Positions 42,758-51,046 of a stretch of 64,000 nucleotides of DNA are shown in pieces. The stretch comes from Ardenticatenaceae bacterium (GTDB lineage Bacteria > Chloroflexota > Anaerolineae > Promineifilales > Promineifilaceae): contig JACKBX010000003.1 in assembly GCA_020634375.1 (NCBI GenBank), positions 496,001 through 560,000 of the forward strand, written 5' to 3'. Numbering within the stretch: the first letter of the stretch is position 1; the number at the start of each line of letters is the position of its first letter. The notes below the pieces were generated by a model. That model had not been told where the DNA came from, did not search any database, and saw only the letters and a list, made by a program, of their open reading frames with translations. Made by a program: the position numbers and the translations under genes.

Positions 42758-44029
42758 TCACCGCCCCAACCAATCACGCAAGCGATAATACCAGCGCACA
42801 GCGGGCAAGTACCAGGGCGCTTTGCGATGATAGAACCGGGTGGGATGGGGCACATCAACAAACACGCTGCGCTTTTTCTGCCCCGTGAGCAGCAGCCCCA
42901 ATTCTGTGCCCAAGTAGGTCGCCAGAGCAACGCCGTGCCCGCTGTAACCCAGGGCATAATGCACACCACTCATGCGCCCAATGTGGGGGATAAAGTCGAA
43001 GGAAATGCCTAGACGGCCGTTCCACGAATGCGTAATCTCCACATCAGTCAATTGCGGGAAAATGCGCACCATTTCCTTGCGGAACGCCTTCGCCGTCACC
43101 ACCAGATTCTCGTCCAACGCCCACTCATTGCGCCCGCCAAACAGGAAACGGCCGTCCGGCGTCAATCGAAAATAATGCAAAAACCGCTGCGAATCATAAA
43201 AACCCCGCCGATTCGGGTTAATTTCCTGCTGCAACGCCAACGGCAGCGGCTCTGTCACCACTGCATAACTCCCCACCGCAAACATGCGCTGCTGAATACG
43301 CGGAATCAACCCGCCGGTATAACCATTGGTTGCCAGCACAATCTCCCGCGCCCGCACTTCACCCTTGTTTGTATAAACTCGAAACCCCTGGGGCAAATGT
43401 TCAATCCGCGTCACCCCGGCGTTTTCACAAACCACACCGCCATATTTCGCCACCACCTGCGCCAACTCATACGCAAATTGCACCGGGTTCAGGCTGGCGC
43501 TCCACTCATCCACCAACCCGCCATAATACGCCTTTGTGCCCACCTCTGCCCGCAATTCTTGCGTTCCCACCAACTGCATTCGGTGATCCAATGTCTGACG
43601 AAACCACGCTTCCTGCTCCTGCAACTTGTTAAATTGCGCCGGGTTCGCTGCCAGTGTGATATGTCCCTTCCGCCGAAAACCAAAGGCCAATTCCTCATCG
43701 GCGGCAATCTCGCCAATCAGGTCAATAGCGTCGAGTGTAGCCTGCCAGTAGTCCCGCCCTACGTCATCGCCATATTGCGCAAACACATCTTGCACCGATT
43801 GTTTTAAGCCAGTTGTTGCCATGCCATTATTGCGTGAACTGGCTCCCCAACCGATGGTATGTTGCTCCAGCACCACAACCCGCGCCCCTACTTTGGCTAA
43901 CACGCGGGCGGCATTCAAACCTGTGTAGCCACCGCCAATCACCACGATGTCTACCTCTGAGGGCAGCTCGGAAACGGGTAAATCATCCGGGCGCGGGTAC
44001 TGGTCAGGCCAAAAAGGGGTTGTTTTCAT
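42758..44029 (-). CDS. FAD-dependent amino acid/amine oxidoreductase (DAO family)
   Basis: A 423-residue flavoprotein of the glycine/D-amino acid oxidase family, closest in pattern to gamma-glutamylputrescine oxidase (PuuB). The dinucleotide-binding motif is VDIVVIGGGYTGLNAARVLAKVGARVVVLE (about residues 23-52), followed by GWGASSRNNGMATTG. The C-terminal FAD motif is GRLGISFDFIPHIG with YALGYSGHGVALATYLG. The start is at MKTTPFWPDQ. It lies downstream of hemL but separated by a heptad hairpin, so a link to haem synthesis is not implied. It is not of the HemY type. Confidence 0.85.
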   Translation of the reverse strand: MKTTPFWPDQYPRPDDLPVSELPSEVDIVVIGGGYTGLNAARVLAKVGARVVVLEQHTIGWGASSRNNGMATTGLKQSVQDVFAQYGDDVGRDYWQATLDAIDLIGEIAADEELAFGFRRKGHITLAANPAQFNKLQEQEAWFRQTLDHRMQLVGTQELRAEVGTKAYYGGLVDEWSASLNPVQFAYELAQVVAKYGGVVCENAGVTRIEHLPQGFRVYTNKGEVRAREIVLATNGYTGGLIPRIQQRMFAVGSYAVVTEPLPLALQQEINPNRRGFYDSQRFLHYFRLTPDGRFLFGGRNEWALDENLVVTAKAFRKEMVRIFPQLTDVEITHSWNGRLGISFDFIPHIGRMSGVHYALGYSGHGVALATYLGTELGLLLTGQKKRSVFVDVPHPTRFYHRKAPWYLPAVRWYYRLRDWLGR

Positions 44030-44115
44030 ATGACTTTTGGGAAATGACACTGCAATATGAACCATCCATGCGGCTATTATACCGCAGGATAGCTCTTTGA
44101 AAATTTAGGGGTTGC

Positions 44116-44160
44116 CGTGAAACGTGAATAAGTATCACGTTTCACGCTTCACGTTTTACG
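44116..44160. repeat. Heptad-repeat hairpin, CGTGAAA type
   Basis: Left arm CGTGAAACGTGA (44116-44127), right arm of TCACG, TTTCACG, CTTCACG, TTTTACG (44135-44160). The hemL stop codon (44156-44158) lies in the last unit. Confidence 0.85.
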
Positions 44161-45439
44161 CCGCCGCAAACGCTTTTTCGGCGGCCGCTATCGTTGCCTC
44201 GATGACGGCCGTCCCATGTGCTGTACTCAAAAAGCCAGCCTCAAACTGCGAGGGAGCCAGATACACACCCTGCTCCAGCATCGCCCGAAAATAACGCCCA
44301 AAACGCACCGTGTCCGCCTTGCTCGCCGTCGCCCAATTCGTCACCGGCTCCTCCGCAAAAAAGAGGCCAAACATCGTGCCAATGCGGTTCACCTGCACAG
44401 GCACACCCGCCTGTCGTGCCGCCTCCGTCAATCCGGCGATCAACTGCGCCCCAGCCGCTTCCATTCCATCCCACACGCCTGGCTGACGCAGCAACTTTAG
44501 CGTTTCAATCCCGGCTGTCATCGCCAGCGGATTACCAGACAGCGTACCCGCCTGGTACATCGGGCCAGCAGGCGCCACTCGCTCCATAATCTCGCGCCGC
44601 CCACCATAGGCCCCCACCGGCAGCCCGCCGCCAATCACCTTGCCCAGCGCCGTCAAATCCGGCTGGATGCCATACAGCGTCTGCGCCCCGCCGGGGTGTA
44701 CGCGGAAGCCGGTCATCACTTCGTCAAAAATGAGTAGGGCGTCATTGACGGCCGTTACCTCACGCAATCCCGCCAAAAAGCCATCCACTGGCGGAACCAT
44801 ACCCATATTTCCGGCCACCGGCTCCACAATCACCGCCGCAATCTGGCCGGGGAACTGCTCAAACAACTGGCGCACAGCCTCCACATCATTGTACGGCGCG
44901 GTGAGGGTATCGGCCGTTGTCGCCGCTGGCACGCCCGGCGAATCCGGCAGTCCCAGCGTCGCCACTCCCGACCCCGCCTGCACCAGCAGCATATCCGCGT
45001 GCCCGTGATAATTGCCCTGAAATTTGACAATCTTATTGCGCCCGGTGAAAGCCCGTGCCAGCCGCAAAGCACTCATCGTCGCCTCCGTGCCGGAATTGAC
45101 AAAGCGCACCATTTCAATGTTGGGCATCAGCGCCATCACCTGCCACGCCAGCTCATTTTCCAACGGGCTGGGTGCGCCATAGCTTGTACCCCGCGCCGCC
45201 GCCGCTTGCAGAGCCGCCACCACCTGTGAATGCGCGTGCCCCAAAATCAGGGGCCCCCACGAAAGGACGTAATCAATGTAGCGGTTACCATCCACATCAA
45301 ACAGGTACGCGCCCTGCGCATGATCAATAAAAATGGGCTGCCCGCCCACTGCCCGAAATGCCCGCACCGGGGAATCCACGCCCCCCGGCAGCAGCTCTTT
45401 CGCTTCCGCAAACAATTCCACAGATTTTTGAATGTTCAT
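44156..45439 (-). CDS. hemL: Glutamate-1-semialdehyde 2,1-aminomutase
   Basis: A 427-residue PLP enzyme that converts glutamate-1-semialdehyde to 5-aminolevulinate, step two of the C5 pathway. The start is the ATG of MNIQKSVELF with GGGAGA upstream. Motifs: LPGGVDSPVRAFRAVGGQPIF, DYVLSWGPLILGHAH, MVRFVNSGTEATMSALRLAR, FQGNYHGHAD, LIFDEVMTGFRV, and the PLP lysine in LTALGKVIGGGLPVGAYGG. Full length. Partner of hemA upstream in the same block. Confidence 0.96.
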   Translation of the reverse strand: MNIQKSVELFAEAKELLPGGVDSPVRAFRAVGGQPIFIDHAQGAYLFDVDGNRYIDYVLSWGPLILGHAHSQVVAALQAAAARGTSYGAPSPLENELAWQVMALMPNIEMVRFVNSGTEATMSALRLARAFTGRNKIVKFQGNYHGHADMLLVQAGSGVATLGLPDSPGVPAATTADTLTAPYNDVEAVRQLFEQFPGQIAAVIVEPVAGNMGMVPPVDGFLAGLREVTAVNDALLIFDEVMTGFRVHPGGAQTLYGIQPDLTALGKVIGGGLPVGAYGGRREIMERVAPAGPMYQAGTLSGNPLAMTAGIETLKLLRQPGVWDGMEAAGAQLIAGLTEAARQAGVPVQVNRIGTMFGLFFAEEPVTNWATASKADTVRFGRYFRAMLEQGVYLAPSQFEAGFLSTAHGTAVIEATIAAAEKAFAAA

Positions 45440-45577
45440 ACAATCTCCCAATAAGCCTCTTCGTATTTATCGTTCAAAAACATGATTTGAGATGGCTGGC
45501 AAATAGATGTAACCGGGACATCCTTACTCCACCCCGCCAAGCGCGACAAGAAATCGCGGCTAATTTCCGGGGGGGGG

Positions 45578-45613
45578 AGGCTTTAGCCGAAACGTAATAA
45601 TCGGCTGAAGCCT
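45578..45613 (-). terminator. Hairpin after hemE
   Basis: Stem AGGCTTTAGCCGA / TCGGCTGAAGCCT (13 bp, one G-U) with a 10-base loop, 13 bases past the hemE stop. On the minus strand it is followed by a run of C rather than T. It is bordered by a nine-base G run (plus strand), so it may serve as a processing or stability structure. The rest of the 186-base gap shows nothing else clear. Confidence 0.5.
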
Positions 45614-45625
45614 GCTCTCCCATCG

Positions 45626-46696
45626 TTAAGGTCTAACGCTTGTTGCTTCGTGGACGTACTCGACGAGGCGGCGCACGTTGTCTACCGGGGTATTGGGAAA
45701 AATGCCATGCCCCAGGTTAAAGATGTGCGGCGCACCACCGGCGGCACGCACTTTAGCAGCACGAGCCAACACGTCGTCCACACGAGTTTTTAGTTCTGGC
45801 CAGTCAGTCAGCAGCGCCACTGGATCAAGGTTGCCCTGCGCTGGTTTATCTATGCCCACCATCTGCCAAGCCACATCCAGCGGCAGCCGCCAATCGATGC
45901 CGATGATGTCGCCGCCACACGCCGCTACTTCTGGCAGGTACACGGCCGTTCCCGTACTAAAATTAATCACCGGCACACCCGTACTTGCCAGTTCCGCAAA
46001 CAGCATCGTGTTATACGGTTGCACGTAGCGCACATAGTCAGCCCCACTAAGCGCCAATCCCGCCCAGGAATCAAACAGTTGCAATGCAGCGGCTCCCGCC
46101 GCCACTTGCTGGCGCAAATACTCGGCCTGCACCGTCACCAGCTTGCGCATGAACTGGTCCCACGCTTGCGGCGCGGTGTACATCAGCGCCTTTGTCTTGC
46201 TGTAGGTTTTGGAACCGCCCCCTTCTACGGCATAACTTGCCAGGGTAAACGGCGCACCGGCAAAGCCAATGAGGGGAATACCACGCGGGGTTAATTCGGC
46301 CACAACCAGGCGAATAGCGTCCAACGTCGCGCCCATATTTTCCTCTGGAGGCGGCGTACGCAGCGCATCCACGTCCGCCGGGGAAAGGATCGGATTGTGG
46401 ATAATTGGCCCTTCCCCTTTGGCAAACTCCAGGTGGAAACCCATGCCAATCAGCGGCGGCAAAATGTCAGAAAAGATAATAGCGGCGTCCATGCCAAAAG
46501 CGTCAATGGGCTGCAAGGTCACTTCGGCGGCCAATTCGGGTGTGCCAATGACTTCTAACATGCTGTGTCGAGCGCGAATAGCACGATACTCAAGCATATA
46601 GCGCCCCGCCTGGCGCATTAGCCAGATAGGCGTGTAATCGGTGGTCAGTCCGCGACAGGCGCGGAGGAAAGGGGACGTGTCGGCGAATTGTGTCAT
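45626..46696 (-). CDS. hemE: Uroporphyrinogen decarboxylase
   Basis: A 356-residue TIM-barrel enzyme that decarboxylates the four acetates of uroporphyrinogen III to give coproporphyrinogen III. Signature 1: TPIWLMRQAGRYMLEYR (Arg residues that hold the substrate), catalytic Asp in FSDILPPLIGMG, signature 2 GFAGAPFTLASYAVEGGGSK, then LFDSWAGLALSG and NLGHGIFPNTPVDNVRRLV. Normal length. Confidence 0.96.
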   Translation of the reverse strand: MTQFADTSPFLRACRGLTTDYTPIWLMRQAGRYMLEYRAIRARHSMLEVIGTPELAAEVTLQPIDAFGMDAAIIFSDILPPLIGMGFHLEFAKGEGPIIHNPILSPADVDALRTPPPEENMGATLDAIRLVVAELTPRGIPLIGFAGAPFTLASYAVEGGGSKTYSKTKALMYTAPQAWDQFMRKLVTVQAEYLRQQVAAGAAALQLFDSWAGLALSGADYVRYVQPYNTMLFAELASTGVPVINFSTGTAVYLPEVAACGGDIIGIDWRLPLDVAWQMVGIDKPAQGNLDPVALLTDWPELKTRVDDVLARAAKVRAAGGAPHIFNLGHGIFPNTPVDNVRRLVEYVHEATSVRP

Positions 46697-46713
46697 ATGA
46701 AATCCTTGGGGAA

Positions 46714-46795
46714 ATTGTCAATGGTTAATGGTCAATAGCCAATTGTCAATTGCCAACCGGCTCATTGACAATTGGCTATTGACCATTGGTAATTA
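46714..46795. repeat. Heptad-repeat hairpin, GTCAATG/ATTGACA type
   Basis: Left arm GTCAATG, GTTAATG, GTCAATA, GCCAATT, GTCAATT; right arm ATTGACA, ATTGGCT, ATTGACC, ATTGGTA, ATT. The arms are complementary over about 35 bases. The hemB stop codon (46793-46795) is at the right edge. Confidence 0.88.
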
Positions 46796-47818
46796 TTTCA
46801 GCCAGCGTGCCGCATCAAGGGCATGATAGGTAATGATCAGGTCGGCGCCGGCGCGTTTAATGCCTGTGAGGGTTTCCAATACGGCGCGTTCTTCGTCCAG
46901 CCAGCCGTTGGCAGCGGCGGCTTTGAGCATGGCGTATTCGCCGCTGACGTTGTAAGCCACCAGGGGCAGCGCCGGGAATTTGTCGCGGGTTTGGCGGATA
47001 ATGTCTAGGTAGGGCAGCGCCGGTTTGACCATGAGGAAGTCGGCCCCTTCGGCGACATCGAGGGCGGCTTCGCGCAGGGCTTCACGGCCGTTCGCGGGAT
47101 CCATCTGGTGCGTTTTGCGGTCGCCAAACTTGGGTGCGCCGTCGGCGGCATCACGGAAGGGGCCGTAGAAACTGGAGGCGTACTTGATGGCATAGGACAT
47201 GATGGGGATGTGGCTGAAATCGGCAGCGTCCAACCCGGCGCGAATAGCAGCAACCATCCCATCCATCATGCCGCTGGGCGCGACGACATCTGCGCCAGCT
47301 TGGGCGTGGGAAACGGCCGTATCCGCCAACACCCCCAGCGTCTCATCATTCAGCACATACCCTTCCGGCAAATGAGTGTGCTGACCGCTGTTCAGCAGCC
47401 CGCAGTGGCCGTGATCGGTGTATTCGCACAGGCAAACATCCGTGACGATGATGAGGTCGGGAACGGCCGTCTTAATTGCCCGTATCGCCTGCTGCACAAT
47501 CCCATCAGGGGCAAAGTTCTCCAGCCCTACCGGGTCTTTGTGCGCCGGGATACCAAACAAAATCAGCGCCGGGATACCCAGCGCCGCAGCTTCTTCTGCC
47601 TCACGCACTGCTTCATCCACCGATAATTGGAAGACACCGGGCATAGAAGCAATGGGGATCCGCACCCCCTGCCCATGCATGACAAAAAGTGGGTAAATAA
47701 AATCGGTCGCCGCTATCTGCGTCTCGCGCACCATCGCCCGCAGCGCCGCATTGGCCCGCAGTCGTCGCGGACGGATGGTGGAAATGGTTGTAGTTGTTCG
47801 GGTTTGTGGGTTTAGCAT
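46793..47818 (-). CDS. hemB: Delta-aminolevulinic acid dehydratase
   Basis: A 341-residue porphobilinogen synthase that joins two 5-aminolevulinates. I start at MLNPQTRTTT, with GAGAGG upstream; the frame extends 60 bases into a heptad repeat (giving HVSRFTFHV), which I regard as non-coding. Motifs: FIYPLFVMHG, the zinc-type cysteine site VCLCEYTDHGHCG, VAPSGMMDGMVAAIR, the lysines in IKYASSFYGPFRDA and FLMVKPALPYLDIIR (Schiff base), and YNVSGEYAMLKAAA. The three-cysteine site indicates zinc dependence. Confidence 0.96.
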   Translation of the reverse strand: MLNPQTRTTTTISTIRPRRLRANAALRAMVRETQIAATDFIYPLFVMHGQGVRIPIASMPGVFQLSVDEAVREAEEAAALGIPALILFGIPAHKDPVGLENFAPDGIVQQAIRAIKTAVPDLIIVTDVCLCEYTDHGHCGLLNSGQHTHLPEGYVLNDETLGVLADTAVSHAQAGADVVAPSGMMDGMVAAIRAGLDAADFSHIPIMSYAIKYASSFYGPFRDAADGAPKFGDRKTHQMDPANGREALREAALDVAEGADFLMVKPALPYLDIIRQTRDKFPALPLVAYNVSGEYAMLKAAAANGWLDEERAVLETLTGIKRAGADLIITYHALDAARWLK

Positions 47819-47844
47819 AAGTATTGAACCTCTCGGAAATACAA

Positions 47845-47907
47845 CGTGAAACGTAAAGCGTGAAACGTGAAATTGCATTCATCACGTTTCACGCTTTATG
47901 TTTCACG
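47845..47907. repeat. Heptad-repeat hairpin, CGTGAAA type
   Basis: Left arm 47845-47870 and right arm 47882-47907, complementary with an 11-base loop, like that at 820. The hemD stop codon (47889-47891) and its last residues (KGVKHKA) are encoded by the right arm. Confidence 0.88.
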
Positions 47908-48758
47908 CCCTTCATTACAAAATGTTCTCGCAGTACCTGCACCAGTCCTCCAATTGTGTACTCGTCAGGGATGAGGTCTACGCGCAGGTTGAATTTGGCT
48001 GCTTCGGCAGCGGTGACGGGGCCAATGCAGGCGATGACAGCGTGGGCGAGATTTGACAAGTTTTGCAAACTTGTCAAATTGACAAAGTTGCGCACACTGG
48101 AAGGGCTGGTGAAGGTAATGGCGTCAAAACCGGCGGCCAGGTCGGCGAGAGCGGCGGGGGTGGGAACGGCCGTTACCGTATCATACAGCGCCACATCATC
48201 CACCTCAGCGCCCTGCTGCCGCAGCAGTTCCACAATCTTCGGACGGCCCAGTTTAGCGCGGGGCAGCAGCACCCGCTTGCCCGTCAAATCGCCCAGCCCT
48301 AATGCCAACTGCTCACCGGTAAACTCGTCAGGCATGAAGTCCGGGGGGAAGCCGCGTTCGTTTAGCTGCACGGCCGTTGCTGAACCAACCGCCGCCACAG
48401 CCACACCTTCCACCTGCACACCACGCTCCTCGGCCCGCTGGAAAAAGAAAGCCACAGCATTGATGCTGGTAAAAATCAACCAATCGTACTGCGACAAGTT
48501 ATTGAGCGCCGCGTCCAGCGGTTCCGGCGGCAGTGCAGCAAATTCAATGACCGGAAAAATGACGGGCGTAAAATCCGCCGCGGCCAATCTGTCTGCAAAA
48601 TCGCCGGCCTGCTCACGACTGCGAGTGACGACGACGCGGGGGGAAGCCGTGTTCAGTAATCGGTGATCACTATTCAGTAAACGGTCGGTAGACGGTGCAT
48701 CGGCGTCTCCTGACCACTGATTACTGATTACTGGCAACTGGTTACTGGACTGAGGCAT
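47889..48758 (-). CDS. hemD: Uroporphyrinogen-III synthase
   Basis: A 289-residue enzyme that closes hydroxymethylbilane with D-ring inversion. Sequence identity is low in this family, but the domain pattern is present: PRVVVTRSREQAGDFADRL, LIFTSINAVAFFFQRAEE, VAAVGSATAVQLNERG, and FDAITFTSPSSVRNFV. The true domain begins near residue 40. The first 38 residues (QSSNQLPVISNQW...) are read from a CAGTAAT-type heptad array, so the N-terminus is either a repeat-derived extension or the real start is a later rare codon; no better ATG/GTG is in frame. Residues LTSLQNLSNLA also come from a local TTTGACAAG repeat. Overlaps hemC by 17 bases. Confidence 0.85.
   Translation of the reverse strand: MPQSSNQLPVISNQWSGDADAPSTDRLLNSDHRLLNTASPRVVVTRSREQAGDFADRLAAADFTPVIFPVIEFAALPPEPLDAALNNLSQYDWLIFTSINAVAFFFQRAEERGVQVEGVAVAAVGSATAVQLNERGFPPDFMPDEFTGEQLALGLGDLTGKRVLLPRAKLGRPKIVELLRQQGAEVDDVALYDTVTAVPTPAALADLAAGFDAITFTSPSSVRNFVNLTSLQNLSNLAHAVIACIGPVTAAEAAKFNLRVDLIPDEYTIGGLVQVLREHFVMKGVKHKA
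48651..48752. repeat. Two heptad arrays, TTCAGTA and TGATTAC types
   Basis: 48651-48697: TTCAGTA, ATCGGTG, ATCACTA, TTCAGTA, AACGGTC, GGTAGAC. 48711-48752: TGACCAC, TGATTAC, TGATTAC, TGGCAAC, TGGTTAC, TGGACT. The second contains the hemC stop codon and both are inside the frame of hemD's N-terminus. Confidence 0.85.
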
Positions 48759-49665
48759 GGCTCAAAATCTCCGCGGCCCCTAGCTGCCTGGCTTGCTCGG
48801 CCAAAGATGCGCCCAAAGCCCAAGGATCATCGCTGCTGCCCTCGCTTTGTATGCGCACGCGGCGCTGTCCATCGGGGGAGCCGACAAAGCCGTCTAATAC
48901 CAGGCGTTCATCCTGCCAGGTGGCATGAGCGGCCACCGGCACGGCGCAGCCACCGCCCAAATGGTATAAAAAGCTGCGTTCGGCTGTAACGGCCGTCCGT
49001 ATCTCCGGTTGGCTAATTGCGGCTAACAAACGCAGCGTCTCTGCATCGTCGGCGCGGCACTGCACGCCGAGTGCGCCTTGCCCCGGCGCGGGCAGCATCA
49101 TCGTCAGCGGCAGCCATTCGCTGACATGCTGTAGCAAATTCAGGCGGGTGACGCCCGCTGCGGCGAGCACGGTGGCGTGATAGTCGCCATCCAACACCTT
49201 GCGGATACGTGTTTCCACGTTGCCGCGAATGGACTGCACCTGCAAGTCAGGGCGGGCGTGCAGCAGTTGCGTCTGGCGGCGCGGGCTGCTGGTACCTACA
49301 ATGGCACCTTGCGGCAGCGTATTCAGCGTCCAGCCCTCGCGGGTAATGAGCACGTCGCGCACATCGGCGCGGCCAATGATTGCCCCCAAAGTCAAGCCGA
49401 GCGCGTCTTCAACGGGTAAATCTTTGAGGGAGTGAATGGCTAAATCAATACGGCCGTTTCGCAGCGATTCCTCCAATTCGGCCGTAAATAACCCCTTGCC
49501 ACCAATTTGTGGCAGCGGTTTGTCCAATGTCTTGTCTCCCTGGGTCACAAAGCTTTGCTTCTCACAAACCAGGCCAGGCCAGGCAATCTGCAACTGCTGG
49601 ATGACGTGATTGGTCTGCCACAAGGCAAGTTGGGAAATGCGTGTTCCAATGGTAAAAGATTTCAT
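48742..49665 (-). CDS. hemC: Hydroxymethylbilane synthase
   Basis: A 307-residue porphobilinogen deaminase that links four porphobilinogens. Motifs: IGTRISQLALWQTNHVI, DLAIHSLKDLP with the catalytic Asp region, VGTSSPRRQTQLLHARPDL, IRGNVETRIRKV, APGQGALGVQCR, and the dipyrromethane-cofactor cysteine in LGGGCAVPVAAHA. The C-terminus (HASVQ) ends in a heptad repeat. Confidence 0.96.
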   Translation of the reverse strand: MKSFTIGTRISQLALWQTNHVIQQLQIAWPGLVCEKQSFVTQGDKTLDKPLPQIGGKGLFTAELEESLRNGRIDLAIHSLKDLPVEDALGLTLGAIIGRADVRDVLITREGWTLNTLPQGAIVGTSSPRRQTQLLHARPDLQVQSIRGNVETRIRKVLDGDYHATVLAAAGVTRLNLLQHVSEWLPLTMMLPAPGQGALGVQCRADDAETLRLLAAISQPEIRTAVTAERSFLYHLGGGCAVPVAAHATWQDERLVLDGFVGSPDGQRRVRIQSEGSSDDPWALGASLAEQARQLGAAEILSHASVQ

Positions 49666-49668
49666 GAT

Positions 49669-49758
49669 TTCAATTTACGATTCTCGATTAACGATTGCCT
49701 GCCCACCAACTACTGAATACTGAATACTGAACACTGGTTACTGGTTACTGGTCGCTGG
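49669..49758. repeat. Heptad arrays, CGATTAA and ACTGAAT/ACTGGTT types
   Basis: After TTTACGA, TTCTCGA, TTAACGA words comes ACTGAAT, ACTGAAT, ACTGAAC, ACTGGTT, ACTGGTT, ACTGGTC, GCTGGTT. The hemA stop (49738-49740) and its last residues (ATSNQ) lie in it. Confidence 0.88.
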
Positions 49759-51033
49759 TTGCAGGCCAAACAACTCGCGCACCGTCTCGGCGTAAACGGC
49801 CGCTTCCTCTTCACGTGCTTTTGTGCGTAGATGGTTCATGGGTTCGTGCAGGAGTTTGTTCACCAGCGAGCGCGACAAATGATTCAGTTGATCCAGCGTG
49901 GCGGGGTCAACATGATCCAGGTGACGGATAGCGCGGGCCAGTTCTTGCTGACGAATGTCTTCGGCCCGCTGGCGCAGATCGGCAATGACTGGCTTGACGG
50001 CCATTTCGCGCATCTGGTTGGAGAAAGCGGCCAGTTCTTGCTTGATAATTTCTTCGACACGGGGGACTTCGGCTTGTCGTGCTGCATAAGCTTCATCCAG
50101 GCTGTTTTGTAGGGCGTCAGCGTCATAAAGGTGGATGTTGGGGATGTCGGCAACGGCCGTTTCCACATCTCTGGGCACGGCAATATCGAGCAGCACTAAC
50201 GGCCGTTGCGGGCGCTGCGCCATCGCTGCGGCCACCATTTCTGCGGTGATAACTGGCTCCATCGCCGACGTGGCACTAACTACGGCATCCGCCTCAGCCA
50301 GGGCGGCCGGCAAATTACTCATGTCCACGACCTCGGCGTCATAGCGAGCAGCGGCCGTTTCCGCACGTTGGCGAGTGCGGTTGGTCAGAACAACCTGCGC
50401 CACGCCGCGATGCTGCAAGCTCTTGAGTGCCAACTGCCCCATCTCGCCTGCCCCCACCACCAGTACCCGCTTCTCGCGCAAATCACCCAAAACCTGCTCT
50501 GCCTGTGCCAGGGCAATGGAACTGGTGCTGGCTGGATTTTTGCTGATGTCTGTCTCTGTGCGTGCCCGTTTGCCAACACGAATGGCACTCTCGAACAAGG
50601 TCTTCAAAATGGGGCCAGCGGTTTTGGTCTGTACGGCCGTCATGTACGCACCTGTCACCTGCCCCAAAATTTGTGCCTCACCCAAAATACGCGAATCCAA
50701 TCCCGCCGTCACATTAAACAGGTGACGGGTCACATCGTGCCCGATATGCGTGTACAAATGCCTGTAAAAGTCGCCCGTATTCACACCACGCATTTGTCCC
50801 AGCAGAGATGCCAGCATCGTTTGCCAACCAGTAGCGGTGTGGTCGATGACGGCATACAGTTCCAGCCGGTTACAAGTGGAGAGGATAATCAATTCGCGCA
50901 CGGATGGGGGTAAGGCGGGAAGGCCATTCTCCAGCAAGGGCAAATCAGACAAAGAACAACTGAGCATTTCGCGCAGTTCTACCGGCGCGGTGTGATGGCT
51001 GAGACCAAGTGTGACGATTCTGGTTGCGTGCAT
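49738..51033 (-). CDS. hemA: Glutamyl-tRNA reductase
   Basis: A 431-residue NADPH-dependent enzyme, the first committed step of C5-pathway haem synthesis. Motifs: TLGLSHHTAPVELREML, the nucleophilic cysteine in ILSTCNRLELYAV, GLDSRILGEAQILGQV, the NADPH-binding VLVVGAGEMGQLALKSL, LTNRTRQRAETAAARY, and the helical dimerisation tail with LNHLSRSLVNKLLHEP. Its C-terminal residues are repeat-derived. It lies 13 bases after hemN. Confidence 0.96.
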   Translation of the reverse strand: MHATRIVTLGLSHHTAPVELREMLSCSLSDLPLLENGLPALPPSVRELIILSTCNRLELYAVIDHTATGWQTMLASLLGQMRGVNTGDFYRHLYTHIGHDVTRHLFNVTAGLDSRILGEAQILGQVTGAYMTAVQTKTAGPILKTLFESAIRVGKRARTETDISKNPASTSSIALAQAEQVLGDLREKRVLVVGAGEMGQLALKSLQHRGVAQVVLTNRTRQRAETAAARYDAEVVDMSNLPAALAEADAVVSATSAMEPVITAEMVAAAMAQRPQRPLVLLDIAVPRDVETAVADIPNIHLYDADALQNSLDEAYAARQAEVPRVEEIIKQELAAFSNQMREMAVKPVIADLRQRAEDIRQQELARAIRHLDHVDPATLDQLNHLSRSLVNKLLHEPMNHLRTKAREEEAAVYAETVRELFGLQPATSNQ

Positions 51034-51046
51034 GGCTTCCTCGCAT

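Noticed and set aside
42758..44029. FAD protein as the missing protoporphyrinogen oxidase HemY
   Set aside because: Its motifs (GWGASSRNNG, C-terminal GRLGISFDFIPHIG) are those of the DAO/PuuB family, and a heptad hairpin separates it from hemL.
45566..45580. Nine-base G run after the hemE hairpin as a phase-variation tract
   Set aside because: It lies outside any coding frame, so length change would have no obvious coding effect.
47819..47878. N-terminal extension of HemB (HVSRFTFHV...)
   Set aside because: It is translation of a CGTGAAA heptad array. A good ribosome binding site precedes the internal ATG at 47818.
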